Shown here piece after piece: positions 51,192-60,330 of a stretch of DNA of 64,000 nt. The position numbers and the translations under genes are program-made. The stretch comes from Paenochrobactrum glaciei (GTDB lineage Bacteria > Pseudomonadota > Alphaproteobacteria > Rhizobiales > Rhizobiaceae), in the NCBI RefSeq assembly GCF_039522165.1, contig NZ_BAAADE010000009.1:35715-99714 (forward strand). Direction: 5' to 3'. Every line of letters begins with the position of its first letter. The stretch's first letter is position 1. The notes under the pieces were generated by a model, which saw only the letters and a list, made by a program, of their open reading frames with translations, was not told the DNA's origin and searched no databases.

Positions 51192-52511
51192 ATGTCCAGT
51201 ATAACCATCGGCTATATTTTGATATTGGCGTTACTCGTTCTGGTATTATTAGGAATGCGCATCGCTATTGCTCTTATGACAGTGGCTTTTGTGGGGGTTT
51301 GGATTATCCGTGATAATTTCAATCTCGCGCTTAAATTAATGTCGATTGCAACATATAACGGAGTAGCAAACTATCTTTTTGCAACTATCCCTTTGTTTGT
51401 TCTGATGGGGCAGCTCGTTAGTATTTCAAATGTGGGTAAGGATACTTTCGATGTCGCGGAGTCAATGCTGCGAAGGTTACGTGGCGGCTTAGGAGTTGCA
51501 ACGGTTGCAGCCAATACAATCTTTGCGGCTGTCACCGGCGTATCGATCGCCTCTGCTGCTGTTTTTACAAAAGTAGCCGTACCAGAAATGCGCCACCACG
51601 GCTATCGTCCTGCATTTGCCACGGGCATTGTGGCCGGTAGTTCGGTGTTAGGAATGCTCATTCCTCCAAGCTTATTATTAATTGTTTATGGCGTATTAGC
51701 TGAAGTATCTATTGGCCAAATGTTTATCGCCGGTCTTGTTCCGGGTGCAATTCTTGCATTGGGCTTTGTCGCTTTGATTTTGGGAATGGCAAAATTCGCA
51801 CCCAATATTGCCTTTGACTTAGATAAGAAACAAAATAAAAAGCATAAACATGATCAACATATCATGGGAACGGGAGAGGTAATCCGTAAAATAACGCCGA
51901 TTTTACTCCTGGTAGTATTTGTAATCGGTGGCCTGTACAGCGGTTACTTCACACCTACAGAAGCTGGTGGTGTCGGGGCGTTTGCTGCTTTCGTTATTGC
52001 TGTGTTCAGGCGTAGTTTGAACGGTAACAAGCTATGGCAAGTTTTAACTGAAACTGGTGTAGTCTCGGTAGGAATTCTAATCCTTTTGGTTGCTGCAAAT
52101 TTTTATGGTCAGATGTTGGCTGTTGCAGGAATTCCCACTGCAATTGGTGATATTGTTCGTCATAGCGGGCTGGGATCAACTGGTTTCTTGGTTTTATATA
52201 TCGTGATCGTGTTAGCAATGGGGATGATCCTTGATAGCACATCAATTCTACTAATCATTGTACCGATTGCGGCTCCGATTGCTCAAGCTTTGGGTTTTGA
52301 TTTAGTGAATTTTGGTATCATCACAGTTATTGCCGTCGAGGTTGGCTTATTAACGCCACCATTCGGGATATCCATTTTTACTGTTCATGCGACACTTGCA
52401 GATCGATCCGTAAAGTTGGAATCTATATTCCTAGGTGCGTTACCTTTTGTTGGTGTTATGCTTGCAGTAATAGTATTACTTAGCGTATTCCCGCAATTGA
52501 TAATAAAATAA
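51192..52511 (+). CDS. TRAP transporter large permease subunit (DctM type)
   Basis: 439 aa, about 12 membrane segments. Landmarks: IPLFVLMGQLVS near 68, ANTIFAAVTGVSIASAAVFTKVAVPEM region near 110-135, LGMLIPPSLLLIVYG near 152 and LTPPFGISIF near 390. A charged, Lys/His-rich cytoplasmic loop (about 208-225) is longer than usual. Uptake of a carboxylate for the flanking hydroxylases is the likely role. Confidence 0.92.
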   Translation: MSSITIGYILILALLVLVLLGMRIAIALMTVAFVGVWIIRDNFNLALKLMSIATYNGVANYLFATIPLFVLMGQLVSISNVGKDTFDVAESMLRRLRGGLGVATVAANTIFAAVTGVSIASAAVFTKVAVPEMRHHGYRPAFATGIVAGSSVLGMLIPPSLLLIVYGVLAEVSIGQMFIAGLVPGAILALGFVALILGMAKFAPNIAFDLDKKQNKKHKHDQHIMGTGEVIRKITPILLLVVFVIGGLYSGYFTPTEAGGVGAFAAFVIAVFRRSLNGNKLWQVLTETGVVSVGILILLVAANFYGQMLAVAGIPTAIGDIVRHSGLGSTGFLVLYIVIVLAMGMILDSTSILLIIVPIAAPIAQALGFDLVNFGIITVIAVEVGLLTPPFGISIFTVHATLADRSVKLESIFLGALPFVGVMLAVIVLLSVFPQLIIK

Positions 52512-52539
52512 CCGTGAAGTTAAAAATAAAGTCAAACTG

Positions 52540-53481
52540 ATGTACCCGCTGCAACAAGCAAATATACAACCGGATTTTAACAAGGATCCGATAGATGCCC
52601 TTTTAGCTGAGGGTGGTCATGGTGTACTCGCTGTTATTGTGGGTGTTGAAGGTCCGTCATACCGCCCTTTAGGAGCCGTGATGGCAATTATGCCGGACGG
52701 AGGGTGTATCGGGTCACTTTCATCGGGCTGTGTTGAAGCCGACTTGGTTATTCATGCTAAAAGCACATTGGCCAATAACAGCCCGCTACAGCTTCGCTAC
52801 GGTAAGAATTCGCCATATTTTGACATACAGCTTCCCTGCGGGGGTGGCCTGGATATTCTGCTCATACCCAATCCTAATATTAAGGTATTGGTTGCTTTAA
52901 ACAGCATGCGAAATATGCGCCAAGTATGTGTGCTGGCCTTGGATGTGGAGCAAGGGTCTTGTTCTTTAGCGGGTGTTGACCGCCCGACAGGTTTGGAAAA
53001 TGGCGTATTTTACGTTCGCTTTGTTCCTCAGATACGCTTTTTCATTTTTGGAAAAGGACCTGAAGCAAGCACGTTTGCTTCCTTAGTGAATTCTATTAAC
53101 TATCCGTGTATCTTAATATCACCGGATCAAGAAACACTACACTGGGTTGAGATATTAGGGGTAAGAACTGAAACTATTAGTTGCCCGACAATACCCGATG
53201 GTTTGTTGATTGATAGATGGACGGCTGTCGTTTTATTTTTTCACGATCATAGCTGGGAGCCCGGAATATTAAAAAAGGCATTGAAAAGTCATGCTTTTTA
53301 TATCGGTGCACAAGGCAGCCGCAGAGCGCGGGATATGCGTTATGCAGATTTACTTGCACAAGGTGTAAGTGAAATTGACATTGCAAGATTGCACGGCCCG
53401 ATTGGCCTGATCCCCTCGGCTCGCGATGCCCGTACCCTTGCTATTTCTGTCTTGGCAGAAGTTTTGCAAGTGGCGAGTTAA
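52540..53481 (+). CDS. XdhC/CoxI-family molybdenum hydroxylase maturation factor
   Basis: 313 aa. The N-terminal XdhC domain shows GPSYRPLGAVMAI and GSLSSGCVEADLV (about 30-65), including the conserved Cys of SGCVE. The C-terminal Rossmann part shows FIFGKGPEA near 168 and GAQGSRRARDMR near 258. XdhC proteins bind molybdenum cofactor and promote its sulfuration before insertion. It is the only such factor visible, so it may serve both hydroxylases of the island. Last gene of the plus-strand operon; no terminator is evident behind it. Confidence 0.9.
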   Translation: MYPLQQANIQPDFNKDPIDALLAEGGHGVLAVIVGVEGPSYRPLGAVMAIMPDGGCIGSLSSGCVEADLVIHAKSTLANNSPLQLRYGKNSPYFDIQLPCGGGLDILLIPNPNIKVLVALNSMRNMRQVCVLALDVEQGSCSLAGVDRPTGLENGVFYVRFVPQIRFFIFGKGPEASTFASLVNSINYPCILISPDQETLHWVEILGVRTETISCPTIPDGLLIDRWTAVVLFFHDHSWEPGILKKALKSHAFYIGAQGSRRARDMRYADLLAQGVSEIDIARLHGPIGLIPSARDARTLAISVLAEVLQVAS

Positions 53482-53603
53482 AAATTAAATCTCATGTAGC
53501 TGATATAGCGGTACAAAAGATAAAGTCTCTTAATTTATCAAAATCATTGATGAGTAGGGCTGGCATAGCCGTTTAAGACACAATATGGGATTGATTATTT
53601 ACA

Positions 53604-55751
53604 TCAATCTTTTGTCATTAATGAAAACGGGATAGGAACAGAACGTGCTCTTCTGCCTGTTGCGTTGAAGAATGCATTTCCAATTGCCGCAGAAAGTCCC
53701 GGCAGGCCGATTTCACCTAAACCACGGGCTCCGTCATCACCCATTGCAAAGTCTGGCTTATTGATAAACCTAACGTCGATTTCTGGAACATCCGCATGTA
53801 CGGGCACAGCATAATCAGCTAGATTATCTGTTAAGAGTTTATGCGTAGTTGGATGGCGTATACCTTCTTCCATTAAGGCCATTCCTATTCCAAAAATTAT
53901 ACCGCCACGAATTTGGCTAGCGGCAAGAAGCGGATTAAGAACCCGCCCACAATCCAAGGCACTAACCACACGTGTCACGCGCAGGCGTCCAATTTGCTCA
54001 TCGAGCTCTACTTCGACAAAATGTGCACCAAATGAATAGAAACTAAGATGACCGTCCTCTTTACGGGGGCCAGAACTCCCTTCTACTTCAATCTCTAACG
54101 TACCAAGCTCTTTAAGCCGGTCTTGCAAGGAAGTATTCTTTCCTTCACGACCGAGCTTTTCCAGCAGATTTCGACAAGCGTCTGCTGCTGCTGGCATGAC
54201 ACTTGAGGTTGATTTAGACCTTCCTGCGGTGGGCGCATAGGGGAATTGAGTATCACCTAGACAAACCTCAACGTCATTTAGCGTCAGCCCAAGTTCGCTT
54301 GCTACTTTTTGCGCTAAAATTGTTCGCATACCTGTGCCAATATCGGTGGCTGATGTTTCAATCCGTAGCGGCTTATCTCTGCGCAAGCGTAGCCTTACAG
54401 TTGCCGGCAATAGTGGCGCCGGATAAGCGGTTGTCGCCATCCCCATTCCAATTTTTCGACCATTGCGAAAAGTTTGACCCGGCACAGCATTACGACTTGA
54501 CCAGCCGAAAGCATCCGATCCTTGATTATAACAATCACGTAAATAATTGGATGACCATGGCCTTTGATGTGAATAGTCATGGTCTGCAAAATTACGTAAT
54601 CTCAACTCTAAAGGATCAATCTTTTGAATATGTGCCAACTCATCTAACGCAGTTTCGAGTGCAAATGATCCTGGTGTCTCACCAGGTGCGCGAAAAGGAG
54701 TAGGGGTGGGAATAGGTGAGCGCTGAACATGATGAGATACTGTGATTTTTTTAGCTGCATAAAGCATTAGAGAGCTTAAACCGCATGGCTCGAAAAAGCC
54801 GCCACGTAGCGATGTAGGAACTTCAGTGTTATGATGAAGTAAAGATAGCCGCCCATCAGCGTCTGCTTCCAGACGAATATGTTGGCGTGTTTCACTGCGA
54901 TGTCCAGAAACGAGCGTCATGTCCTGACGTGTCAGCTGAACACGGACGGGGTGTTTAAGATAACGAGCCAAATGTGCAGCTAATGCTTGATGAGGCCAAA
55001 TTTGGTTCTTAGAACCAAAGCCTCCACCTACATAAGCGGAAATAACCCGCACTTTATCTTGAGGTAGCTCAAGGCTTGCGGCAATGTAATCACGGGTTGC
55101 GTAAGCGCCTTGCGTAGAGTCCCACAATGTTACATTGTCCTCATCCCAATGCGCTACTGTTGCGGATGGCTCCATTGGTTGGTGCAACTGTATAGGCGTT
55201 TGGTAAACTTGATCAACGATCGCGACCGTATTACCTGCCGGATGTGTGGTTTCAAAACTATGTTGCATTTCGCCGCCAAAGAATGGGCCGGGCAATATAG
55301 GTTGTTCTGTAATATTGGGTAAATCTTCAAGTTCCACTTTGATACGCAATAATGCTTCGCGCGCTGTCTCAATTGTATCCGCGACAACAATGGCAATCCA
55401 TTGTCCGGCAAATTGAATTTCATCTGTTATAAACGGCCTGTAGGCAGGCAATTTTGAAGCTGCGTCCGCTAAAACAGTCCGCCCCAGGCTTTCTGCGCTT
55501 AAAGCATCAACTTCAGGACGACTGAACCAATCAAGTTTGTGAGCATTTTCATGACAGAAAACATCAACAACGCCGGGTAATGCGCGCGCAGACACGCTTT
55601 CTATTTTAACAATACGGGCAGGCGCTTGATCAGCTCTTAAAGCCATAGCAACAAGGCAGTTATCGGGCTGGTGATCTGCTGCATATTGCGCGCGCCCGGT
55701 TACTTTTTCCACTGCATCATAACGTTTCACAGACGATCCAGTCAGTGTCAT
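53604..55751 (-). CDS. molybdenum hydroxylase large subunit (PaoC/YagR-like, aldehyde-oxidase type)
   Basis: 715 aa, shorter than CoxL-type subunits and close to PaoC. VGGGFGSKNQIWPH near 238-251 and TPFRAPGETPGSFALE near 347-362 mark the branch that includes PaoC and isoquinoline oxidoreductase. The catalytic Glu680 is in GLGEIG. It overlaps the FAD subunit by 4 bp. Oxidation of an aldehyde or heterocycle is expected. There is no signal peptide, so the complex should be cytoplasmic unless carried by a partner. Confidence 0.92.
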   Translation of the reverse strand: MTLTGSSVKRYDAVEKVTGRAQYAADHQPDNCLVAMALRADQAPARIVKIESVSARALPGVVDVFCHENAHKLDWFSRPEVDALSAESLGRTVLADAASKLPAYRPFITDEIQFAGQWIAIVVADTIETAREALLRIKVELEDLPNITEQPILPGPFFGGEMQHSFETTHPAGNTVAIVDQVYQTPIQLHQPMEPSATVAHWDEDNVTLWDSTQGAYATRDYIAASLELPQDKVRVISAYVGGGFGSKNQIWPHQALAAHLARYLKHPVRVQLTRQDMTLVSGHRSETRQHIRLEADADGRLSLLHHNTEVPTSLRGGFFEPCGLSSLMLYAAKKITVSHHVQRSPIPTPTPFRAPGETPGSFALETALDELAHIQKIDPLELRLRNFADHDYSHQRPWSSNYLRDCYNQGSDAFGWSSRNAVPGQTFRNGRKIGMGMATTAYPAPLLPATVRLRLRRDKPLRIETSATDIGTGMRTILAQKVASELGLTLNDVEVCLGDTQFPYAPTAGRSKSTSSVMPAAADACRNLLEKLGREGKNTSLQDRLKELGTLEIEVEGSSGPRKEDGHLSFYSFGAHFVEVELDEQIGRLRVTRVVSALDCGRVLNPLLAASQIRGGIIFGIGMALMEEGIRHPTTHKLLTDNLADYAVPVHADVPEIDVRFINKPDFAMGDDGARGLGEIGLPGLSAAIGNAFFNATGRRARSVPIPFSLMTKD

Positions 55752-56722
55752 TGTGCAAGTCTTTCAAGCATATGGTGAACTGCTCCACGAGCCAGTGAAA
55801 CTTTATGTGCGGTTTCCGGCCGTATTTCGGCGTGCTCAAATACGCGGTCCAGATAAAGATCAATTTGGTTTCGTGACGGAATGTGACCGAGAAGAAGTCG
55901 CTCCGCATTTACATCTCGCCACGGTACTGTTCCAACACCACCATAAGCAATTGCCGCCCGACTAATTTTGTTGTCGTCAAGTTCGAGGCAAGCCGCAACA
56001 GAGGCACTTGCAAACTCATAAGAAGCGCGACCACGTAGTTTGAGATAGCCAGATTTGGCTTGCATTCGCCCGCTTGGAACCTCAACGGATGTAATTAATG
56101 CGTTTACAGGCAAAGTGTTTAACGGCATTGCTTTTTGATCAGGTTTACGGAAAAAATCGGCAATGGGGATACGAATATTTAACCCACGATATTGCGCAAC
56201 AATTATTGCATCCATTGCAAGCAATGCAACCGCCATATCCGATGGCTGAGTGGCAATACAAGCGGATGAAGTGCCAAGAATTGCATGCCCTGATGTAGGT
56301 ACTTGCAAGGCTTCACAACCTGCCCCTTCAACGCGACGGTTGCATGCCCATGAGGTATCTCTGAAATAAATGCAACGCGTGGCTTGCAGTAAATTTCCGC
56401 CAATACTTGCAGCATTGCGGATTTGTTCTGATGCGCCAGATAAAATTGCTTCAGAAAGTGCAGGTAGATGTTCGCTAATGAGAGATGATTTCGCAACATC
56501 ACTATTTGAAGCCAAGGCTCCGATGTGAATATAGTCATCATGTTGGGAAATCGATGTTAGGGGAAGCTTTGAAACATCAACCAGCACCGGTCCGACGGCA
56601 TGACCTAATTTCATAAGGTCGAATAAGGTTGTTCCACCGGCAACGGCTTGATGCCCACTTTGCGAAAGTGCATATAGAGCTTCATCAACTGAGGATGGGA
56701 AAATCCATTCAATCTGTGCCAT
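55748..56722 (-). CDS. molybdenum hydroxylase FAD-binding subunit with extra Cys cluster (PaoB/YagS-like)
   Basis: 324 aa from the ATG at 56722. FAD motifs: AVAGGTTLFDLMKLG near 26-40 and RNAASIGGNLLQATRC near 102-117. An insert holds four cysteines, Cys117, Cys127, Cys136 and Cys155 (ATRCIYFRDTSWAC, EGAGCEA, TSSACIA), the pattern that binds an additional 4Fe-4S cluster in PaoB (established for that enzyme). This sets it apart from the CoxM-like subunit at 45177. It overlaps the 2Fe-2S gene by 14 bp. Confidence 0.9.
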   Translation of the reverse strand: MAQIEWIFPSSVDEALYALSQSGHQAVAGGTTLFDLMKLGHAVGPVLVDVSKLPLTSISQHDDYIHIGALASNSDVAKSSLISEHLPALSEAILSGASEQIRNAASIGGNLLQATRCIYFRDTSWACNRRVEGAGCEALQVPTSGHAILGTSSACIATQPSDMAVALLAMDAIIVAQYRGLNIRIPIADFFRKPDQKAMPLNTLPVNALITSVEVPSGRMQAKSGYLKLRGRASYEFASASVAACLELDDNKISRAAIAYGGVGTVPWRDVNAERLLLGHIPSRNQIDLYLDRVFEHAEIRPETAHKVSLARGAVHHMLERLAQ

Positions 56723-57218
56723 GTGCAACCTCTCGGATCGCAGCAATGATACCGTTATAAGCACCGCAACGACAAATATTGCCGCTCATGGCCTCTTTAA
56801 TTTCATCTATGTTTTTCGGGCACCCGCTTTTTATCAGTGCTAGTGCTGACATGATCTGTCCAGGTGTACAATAACCGCACTGCAAGGCATCATGACGGAT
56901 GAAGGCATCTTGCAAAGGATGCAACTTACCATCAACAGATATGATGCCTTCAATCGTGGTGACTGAGGTACTTTGCAATTGAGCAGCAAATTGCAAACAC
57001 GCTAATCGTCGTTCGCCATTAACGTGAATGGTGCAGGCTCCGCATTGACCATGATCACAACCTTTTTTAGTTCCCGTCAGGTTGAGATCTTCACGAAGAA
57101 AATCCAGAAGACTTCGACGGGGATCGACCATCCGGCTGATTAGGTTGCCATTGACAAGCATGGTCACATTTATCGGAATGATGGTTGTATCATCGTCATG
57201 ACAGGTTCCTGCACACAT
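56709..57218 (-). CDS. molybdenum hydroxylase 2Fe-2S subunit (PaoA/YagT-like, no Tat signal)
   Basis: 169 aa from the ATG at 57218 (TTGAGG 6 bp upstream); the 57230 start is a TTG that overlaps the preceding stop codon. Cluster motifs GCDHGQCGAC plus a later Cys, CGYCTPG and GNICRCGAY are complete. PaoA of Escherichia coli begins with a long Tat signal; here the N-terminus is a short polar tail with MCAGTC, so the enzyme is predicted to stay in the cytoplasm. The two N-terminal Cys residues are unusual. Confidence 0.92.
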   Translation of the reverse strand: MCAGTCHDDDTTIIPINVTMLVNGNLISRMVDPRRSLLDFLREDLNLTGTKKGCDHGQCGACTIHVNGERRLACLQFAAQLQSTSVTTIEGIISVDGKLHPLQDAFIRHDALQCGYCTPGQIMSALALIKSGCPKNIDEIKEAMSGNICRCGAYNGIIAAIREVAHGTD

Positions 57219-57226
57219 GTTTAACC

Positions 57227-57484
57227 TCAAGCGATCAACAGCTCGCGCGCTACCAAATGTTCTTTTACCTTTGATAAGTCACCCTCATAATCCCAGACTT
57301 CAACAGTATCATGTGGACATGCTACAAACAGGTGGTCATCGGTGAATGAAAGAATACGGTCGAGTTTGATAACTTTTTCGACGAATTCTGTTTTGTTGGC
57401 TGGACGAGAGATACGGTTTCCATCGTTATCATAACCGATCAAAACTGTGCGACAACGAATACGGGCAGTAAAATAAAGAGACAT
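57227..57484 (-). CDS. small protein of unknown function between importer and hydroxylase genes
   Basis: 85 aa from the ATG at 57484, with TGAGG 5 bp upstream; a longer frame reaching 57568 would overlap the ATPase gene. I do not recognise a family. It is soluble, without signal peptide or membrane segment. It starts with a beta-like stretch (SLYFTARIRCRTVLIGYD), has a Lys-rich middle (FVEKVIKLDR) and an acidic end (EVWDYEGDLSKVKEHL), with two cysteines. It lies in the same operon, 28 bp after the DppF-type gene and 8 bp before the 2Fe-2S subunit, so a role tied to the hydroxylase or its substrate is likely. Confidence 0.7.
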   Translation of the reverse strand: MSLYFTARIRCRTVLIGYDNDGNRISRPANKTEFVEKVIKLDRILSFTDDHLFVACPHDTVEVWDYEGDLSKVKEHLVARELLIA

Positions 57485-57512
57485 CAGAACCTCAAAAGAT
57501 GTGTGAATAGAT

Positions 57513-58484
57513 TTAGTTTGTGACACCAATGGCAACGTGGCAGGCAACTTGTGCACCATCGCCGACATCTACTAGCTTTGGAGCAATTTCGGCACAGATT
57601 GGTTGTGCTACAGGGCAGCGTCCTCGGAAGCGACAGCCTGACGGCGGATTAATGGGGCTTGGAATGTCGCCCTTGATGACGACGCGTTCACGGCGCGCTA
57701 CACTCGGTGGTAGCGGAAGCGCAATGGCTGAAAATAAAGCCTGAGTATAGGGATGCAAAGGGCGCTTCCATAATGCAGCCTTTGGTGCAATTTCAACAAT
57801 CTCGCCCAGATACATGACAGCTATTCGATCTGCCAAATATCCGATGACAGATAGATCATGCGAGATGAAGATATAAGAGGCGCCCATATCATGCTGAAGC
57901 TTTTGCAACAGATTAATAATCTGGGCTTGTACGGACACATCAAGAGCTGAAACCGGCTCGTCGCAAACCACAGTTGAGGGCTCGAGTGCAATGGCACGTG
58001 CGATTGCAATACGCTGACGCTGACCACCGGATAATTCATGCGGAAAACGATCAGCATAACTTGGATGTAAACCCACACGCTCAATGAGCGCTTCAACCAT
58101 CGCTTTTCTATCTGCTTTCGAGCCTACATTATGAACTGAAAAAGGCTCGGTTAGAATTTGCCGAATTGTGCGTCTGGGATTAAGCGAGGCGAACGGATCC
58201 TGAAAAACGATTTGCAGATCACGCCTAACCGGTTTCATTTCAGCTCGGGAAAGATGGGCTATGTTTCGTCCTCGATAGAGGATTTCACCTGATGTTGGTT
58301 CATGTAAACGAATGACCGTGCGGCCAAGTGTCGATTTACCGCAACCAGATTCACCAACTATACCGAGAGTTTCTCCGGCACTTAATTCTAGATTTATATG
58401 ATCGACAGCGTGAACACGTCCACGAGGTGTGTCGTAATATTTAACAAGATTACGAATTTGCAAAATTGGATCATTACTCATCAA
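57513..58484 (-). CDS. peptide/nickel-type ABC transporter ATP-binding protein (DppF/OppF type)
   Basis: 323 aa. Walker A GESGCGKST (about 38-46), signature LSGGQRQRIAIARAI, Walker B VVCDEPVSALD, switch ISHDLSV. The C-terminal oligopeptide extension holds four Cys of an iron-sulfur motif (CRFRGRCPVAQPIC and a later Cys near 315), usual in Dpp/Opp ATPases. It overlaps the DppD-type gene by 4 bp. Confidence 0.93.
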   Translation of the reverse strand: MMSNDPILQIRNLVKYYDTPRGRVHAVDHINLELSAGETLGIVGESGCGKSTLGRTVIRLHEPTSGEILYRGRNIAHLSRAEMKPVRRDLQIVFQDPFASLNPRRTIRQILTEPFSVHNVGSKADRKAMVEALIERVGLHPSYADRFPHELSGGQRQRIAIARAIALEPSTVVCDEPVSALDVSVQAQIINLLQKLQHDMGASYIFISHDLSVIGYLADRIAVMYLGEIVEIAPKAALWKRPLHPYTQALFSAIALPLPPSVARRERVVIKGDIPSPINPPSGCRFRGRCPVAQPICAEIAPKLVDVGDGAQVACHVAIGVTN

Positions 58485-59479
58485 GACACTCCGGCATGGA
58501 AACAGGCCACGCGACCACCTGAAGGATGGTTCGTTAAGACAGGTACAGCCTGAAGGCAGTTACTCTCGACCCGTGAGCAGCGTGCAGCAAAAGCACATCC
58601 TGATCCTAATTGATCCATAGGAGGTACAGTTCCTGCAATTTCGGCTAGAGGCACAATTTCACAGCCATCAATGACAGCATCAGGGCGTGGCACGGAAGCC
58701 AGAAGAGCTTGGCTATATGGATGAGCCGGATTTGAAAAGAAAGTTTCCGTATCTGCTTCTTCAACTTTACGGCCAGCATACATGACCATTACGCGTTGTG
58801 CCCATTCGGCAACCACACCAAGATCATGAGTGATAAGGATAACACCCATGCCAATTTCAGTTTTTAATTGATCAATCAATTCAAGTACCTGAGCTTGAAT
58901 TGTAACATCAAGCGCAGTTGTTGGTTCATCGGCAATTAAAACCCGAGGGCGGCATGCAAGTGCTATCGCAATAACAATACGTTGGCGCATGCCACCGGAA
59001 AGTTGAAAAGGATATTGTTCTGCGCGTAATTTCGCTTCAGGAATGCCTACCATATCCATGAGTTGAAGCGCACGCTTAGTTGCTTCAGTATGACTACAAG
59101 CTTCATGCTCAAGTACGCTCTCTGCAATTTGCTGCCCTACTTTCATAAGGGGATTGAGAGAGGTCATTGGCTCTTGAAAGACCATGGAAATATCTTTACC
59201 GCGCACCCGGCGCATTTCTTTATCAGATAATTTCACTAGATCCGTATTATCAAGGCGAATACTTCCGGCAGAAATCCTTGCAATGCGCTTTGGCAATAAT
59301 TGCAGCATTGAATGCGCGAGCATACTTTTACCGCAACCAGATTCACCCACAACAGCCAAAATTTCACCAGCTGAAAGTTTGAGATCTATATTGTTAACAA
59401 CAGGAAACCATTGTTTGCGTTCATTACGAAATTCGGTTCGCAGGCCTTCGACCTGCAAAACAGGGGAAGAAATGTTCAT
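58481..59479 (-). CDS. peptide/nickel-type ABC transporter ATP-binding protein (DppD/OppD type)
   Basis: 332 aa. Walker A GESGCGKSM (about 40-48), signature LSGGMRQRIVIAIAL, Walker B VLIADEPTTALDVTIQ, switch ITHDLGVVAEWA. The C-terminal Cys-rich extension (GCAFAARCSRVESNC near 300) is present. Overlaps of 4 bp with both neighbours. Confidence 0.93.
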   Translation of the reverse strand: MNISSPVLQVEGLRTEFRNERKQWFPVVNNIDLKLSAGEILAVVGESGCGKSMLAHSMLQLLPKRIARISAGSIRLDNTDLVKLSDKEMRRVRGKDISMVFQEPMTSLNPLMKVGQQIAESVLEHEACSHTEATKRALQLMDMVGIPEAKLRAEQYPFQLSGGMRQRIVIAIALACRPRVLIADEPTTALDVTIQAQVLELIDQLKTEIGMGVILITHDLGVVAEWAQRVMVMYAGRKVEEADTETFFSNPAHPYSQALLASVPRPDAVIDGCEIVPLAEIAGTVPPMDQLGSGCAFAARCSRVESNCLQAVPVLTNHPSGGRVACFHAGVS

Positions 59480-60330
59480 CGCTTAGCTCTCGGGTTTAAG
59501 GCCTCATTGAGCGCATCACCGATCAGGTTGATCGCCAGCACCGTCAAAAGTACGGCCAATCCGGGTATGGTAACCATCCACCATGCCGTTCTGATTGCTG
59601 ACCTTCCTGCGCCAATCATATAACCCCAAGTCATAGTATTGGGATCACCGAGCCCCAGAAAGGACAGTCCGGCTTCAAAAAGGATAGCTGTAGCAACCAT
59701 AAGAGAGCCGGCGACAACAATTGTTGTCAAAACATTGGGTAATATTTGTACAATGAGAATGCGTAGATCATTCATTCCTAATGAAACACATGCTTCTACG
59801 AATTCTCGACTTTTAATACTTTTAACTTCAGCACGCACTAATCGCGCTAATGGTGCCCAGCTAACAATAGCAATAGCACCTATAATATTGGGTAAGGTTG
59901 GCCCCAAAACCGCAACGATGACAATGGCACCGATAAAGGTTGGAATCGTCTGAAAAAATTCAGTGATCCGCATTGCAAAACTGTCGACCCAGCCACCAAA
60001 ATAGCCAGCTAATGCACCAATAATTGTGCCCAGTAGAACAATAACAATTGTTGCGACGCCTCCGACAAGCAGAGATATACGTGCGCCATATGCTATACCG
60101 GCTGCAATATCACGCCCGAGCATATCCGTGCCCAATAAGAACTCACCGGAGAATGGGGCTTCGAATGGCATGCCTACCATTTCGAAAGGGCCTTCCGGAT
60201 AAAGTATGGATGCAAAGGCGGCCAAAAGTATAACGCAGGCGAGCACCAAAAAACCTATTGCGCCGCTTGGATTACTTAGCAGTTTTTTTATCATGGACGG
60301 TCGTGAAATTTGATTAACCATGTCGCCCAC
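59476..60330 (-). CDS. peptide/nickel-type ABC transporter permease (DppC type)
   Basis: 284 aa with an N-terminal membrane anchor (about 22-45) and the six-helix permease domain (about 88-280). LLGTDMLGRDI near 67 and the coupling loop EFVEACVSLGMNDLRILIVQILPN near 175-200 are typical of DppC. Its start overlaps the DppB-type gene by 17 bp; a start at 60321 is equally possible. Confidence 0.92.
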   Translation of the reverse strand: MGDMVNQISRPSMIKKLLSNPSGAIGFLVLACVILLAAFASILYPEGPFEMVGMPFEAPFSGEFLLGTDMLGRDIAAGIAYGARISLLVGGVATIVIVLLGTIIGALAGYFGGWVDSFAMRITEFFQTIPTFIGAIVIVAVLGPTLPNIIGAIAIVSWAPLARLVRAEVKSIKSREFVEACVSLGMNDLRILIVQILPNVLTTIVVAGSLMVATAILFEAGLSFLGLGDPNTMTWGYMIGAGRSAIRTAWWMVTIPGLAVLLTVLAINLIGDALNEALNPRAKR

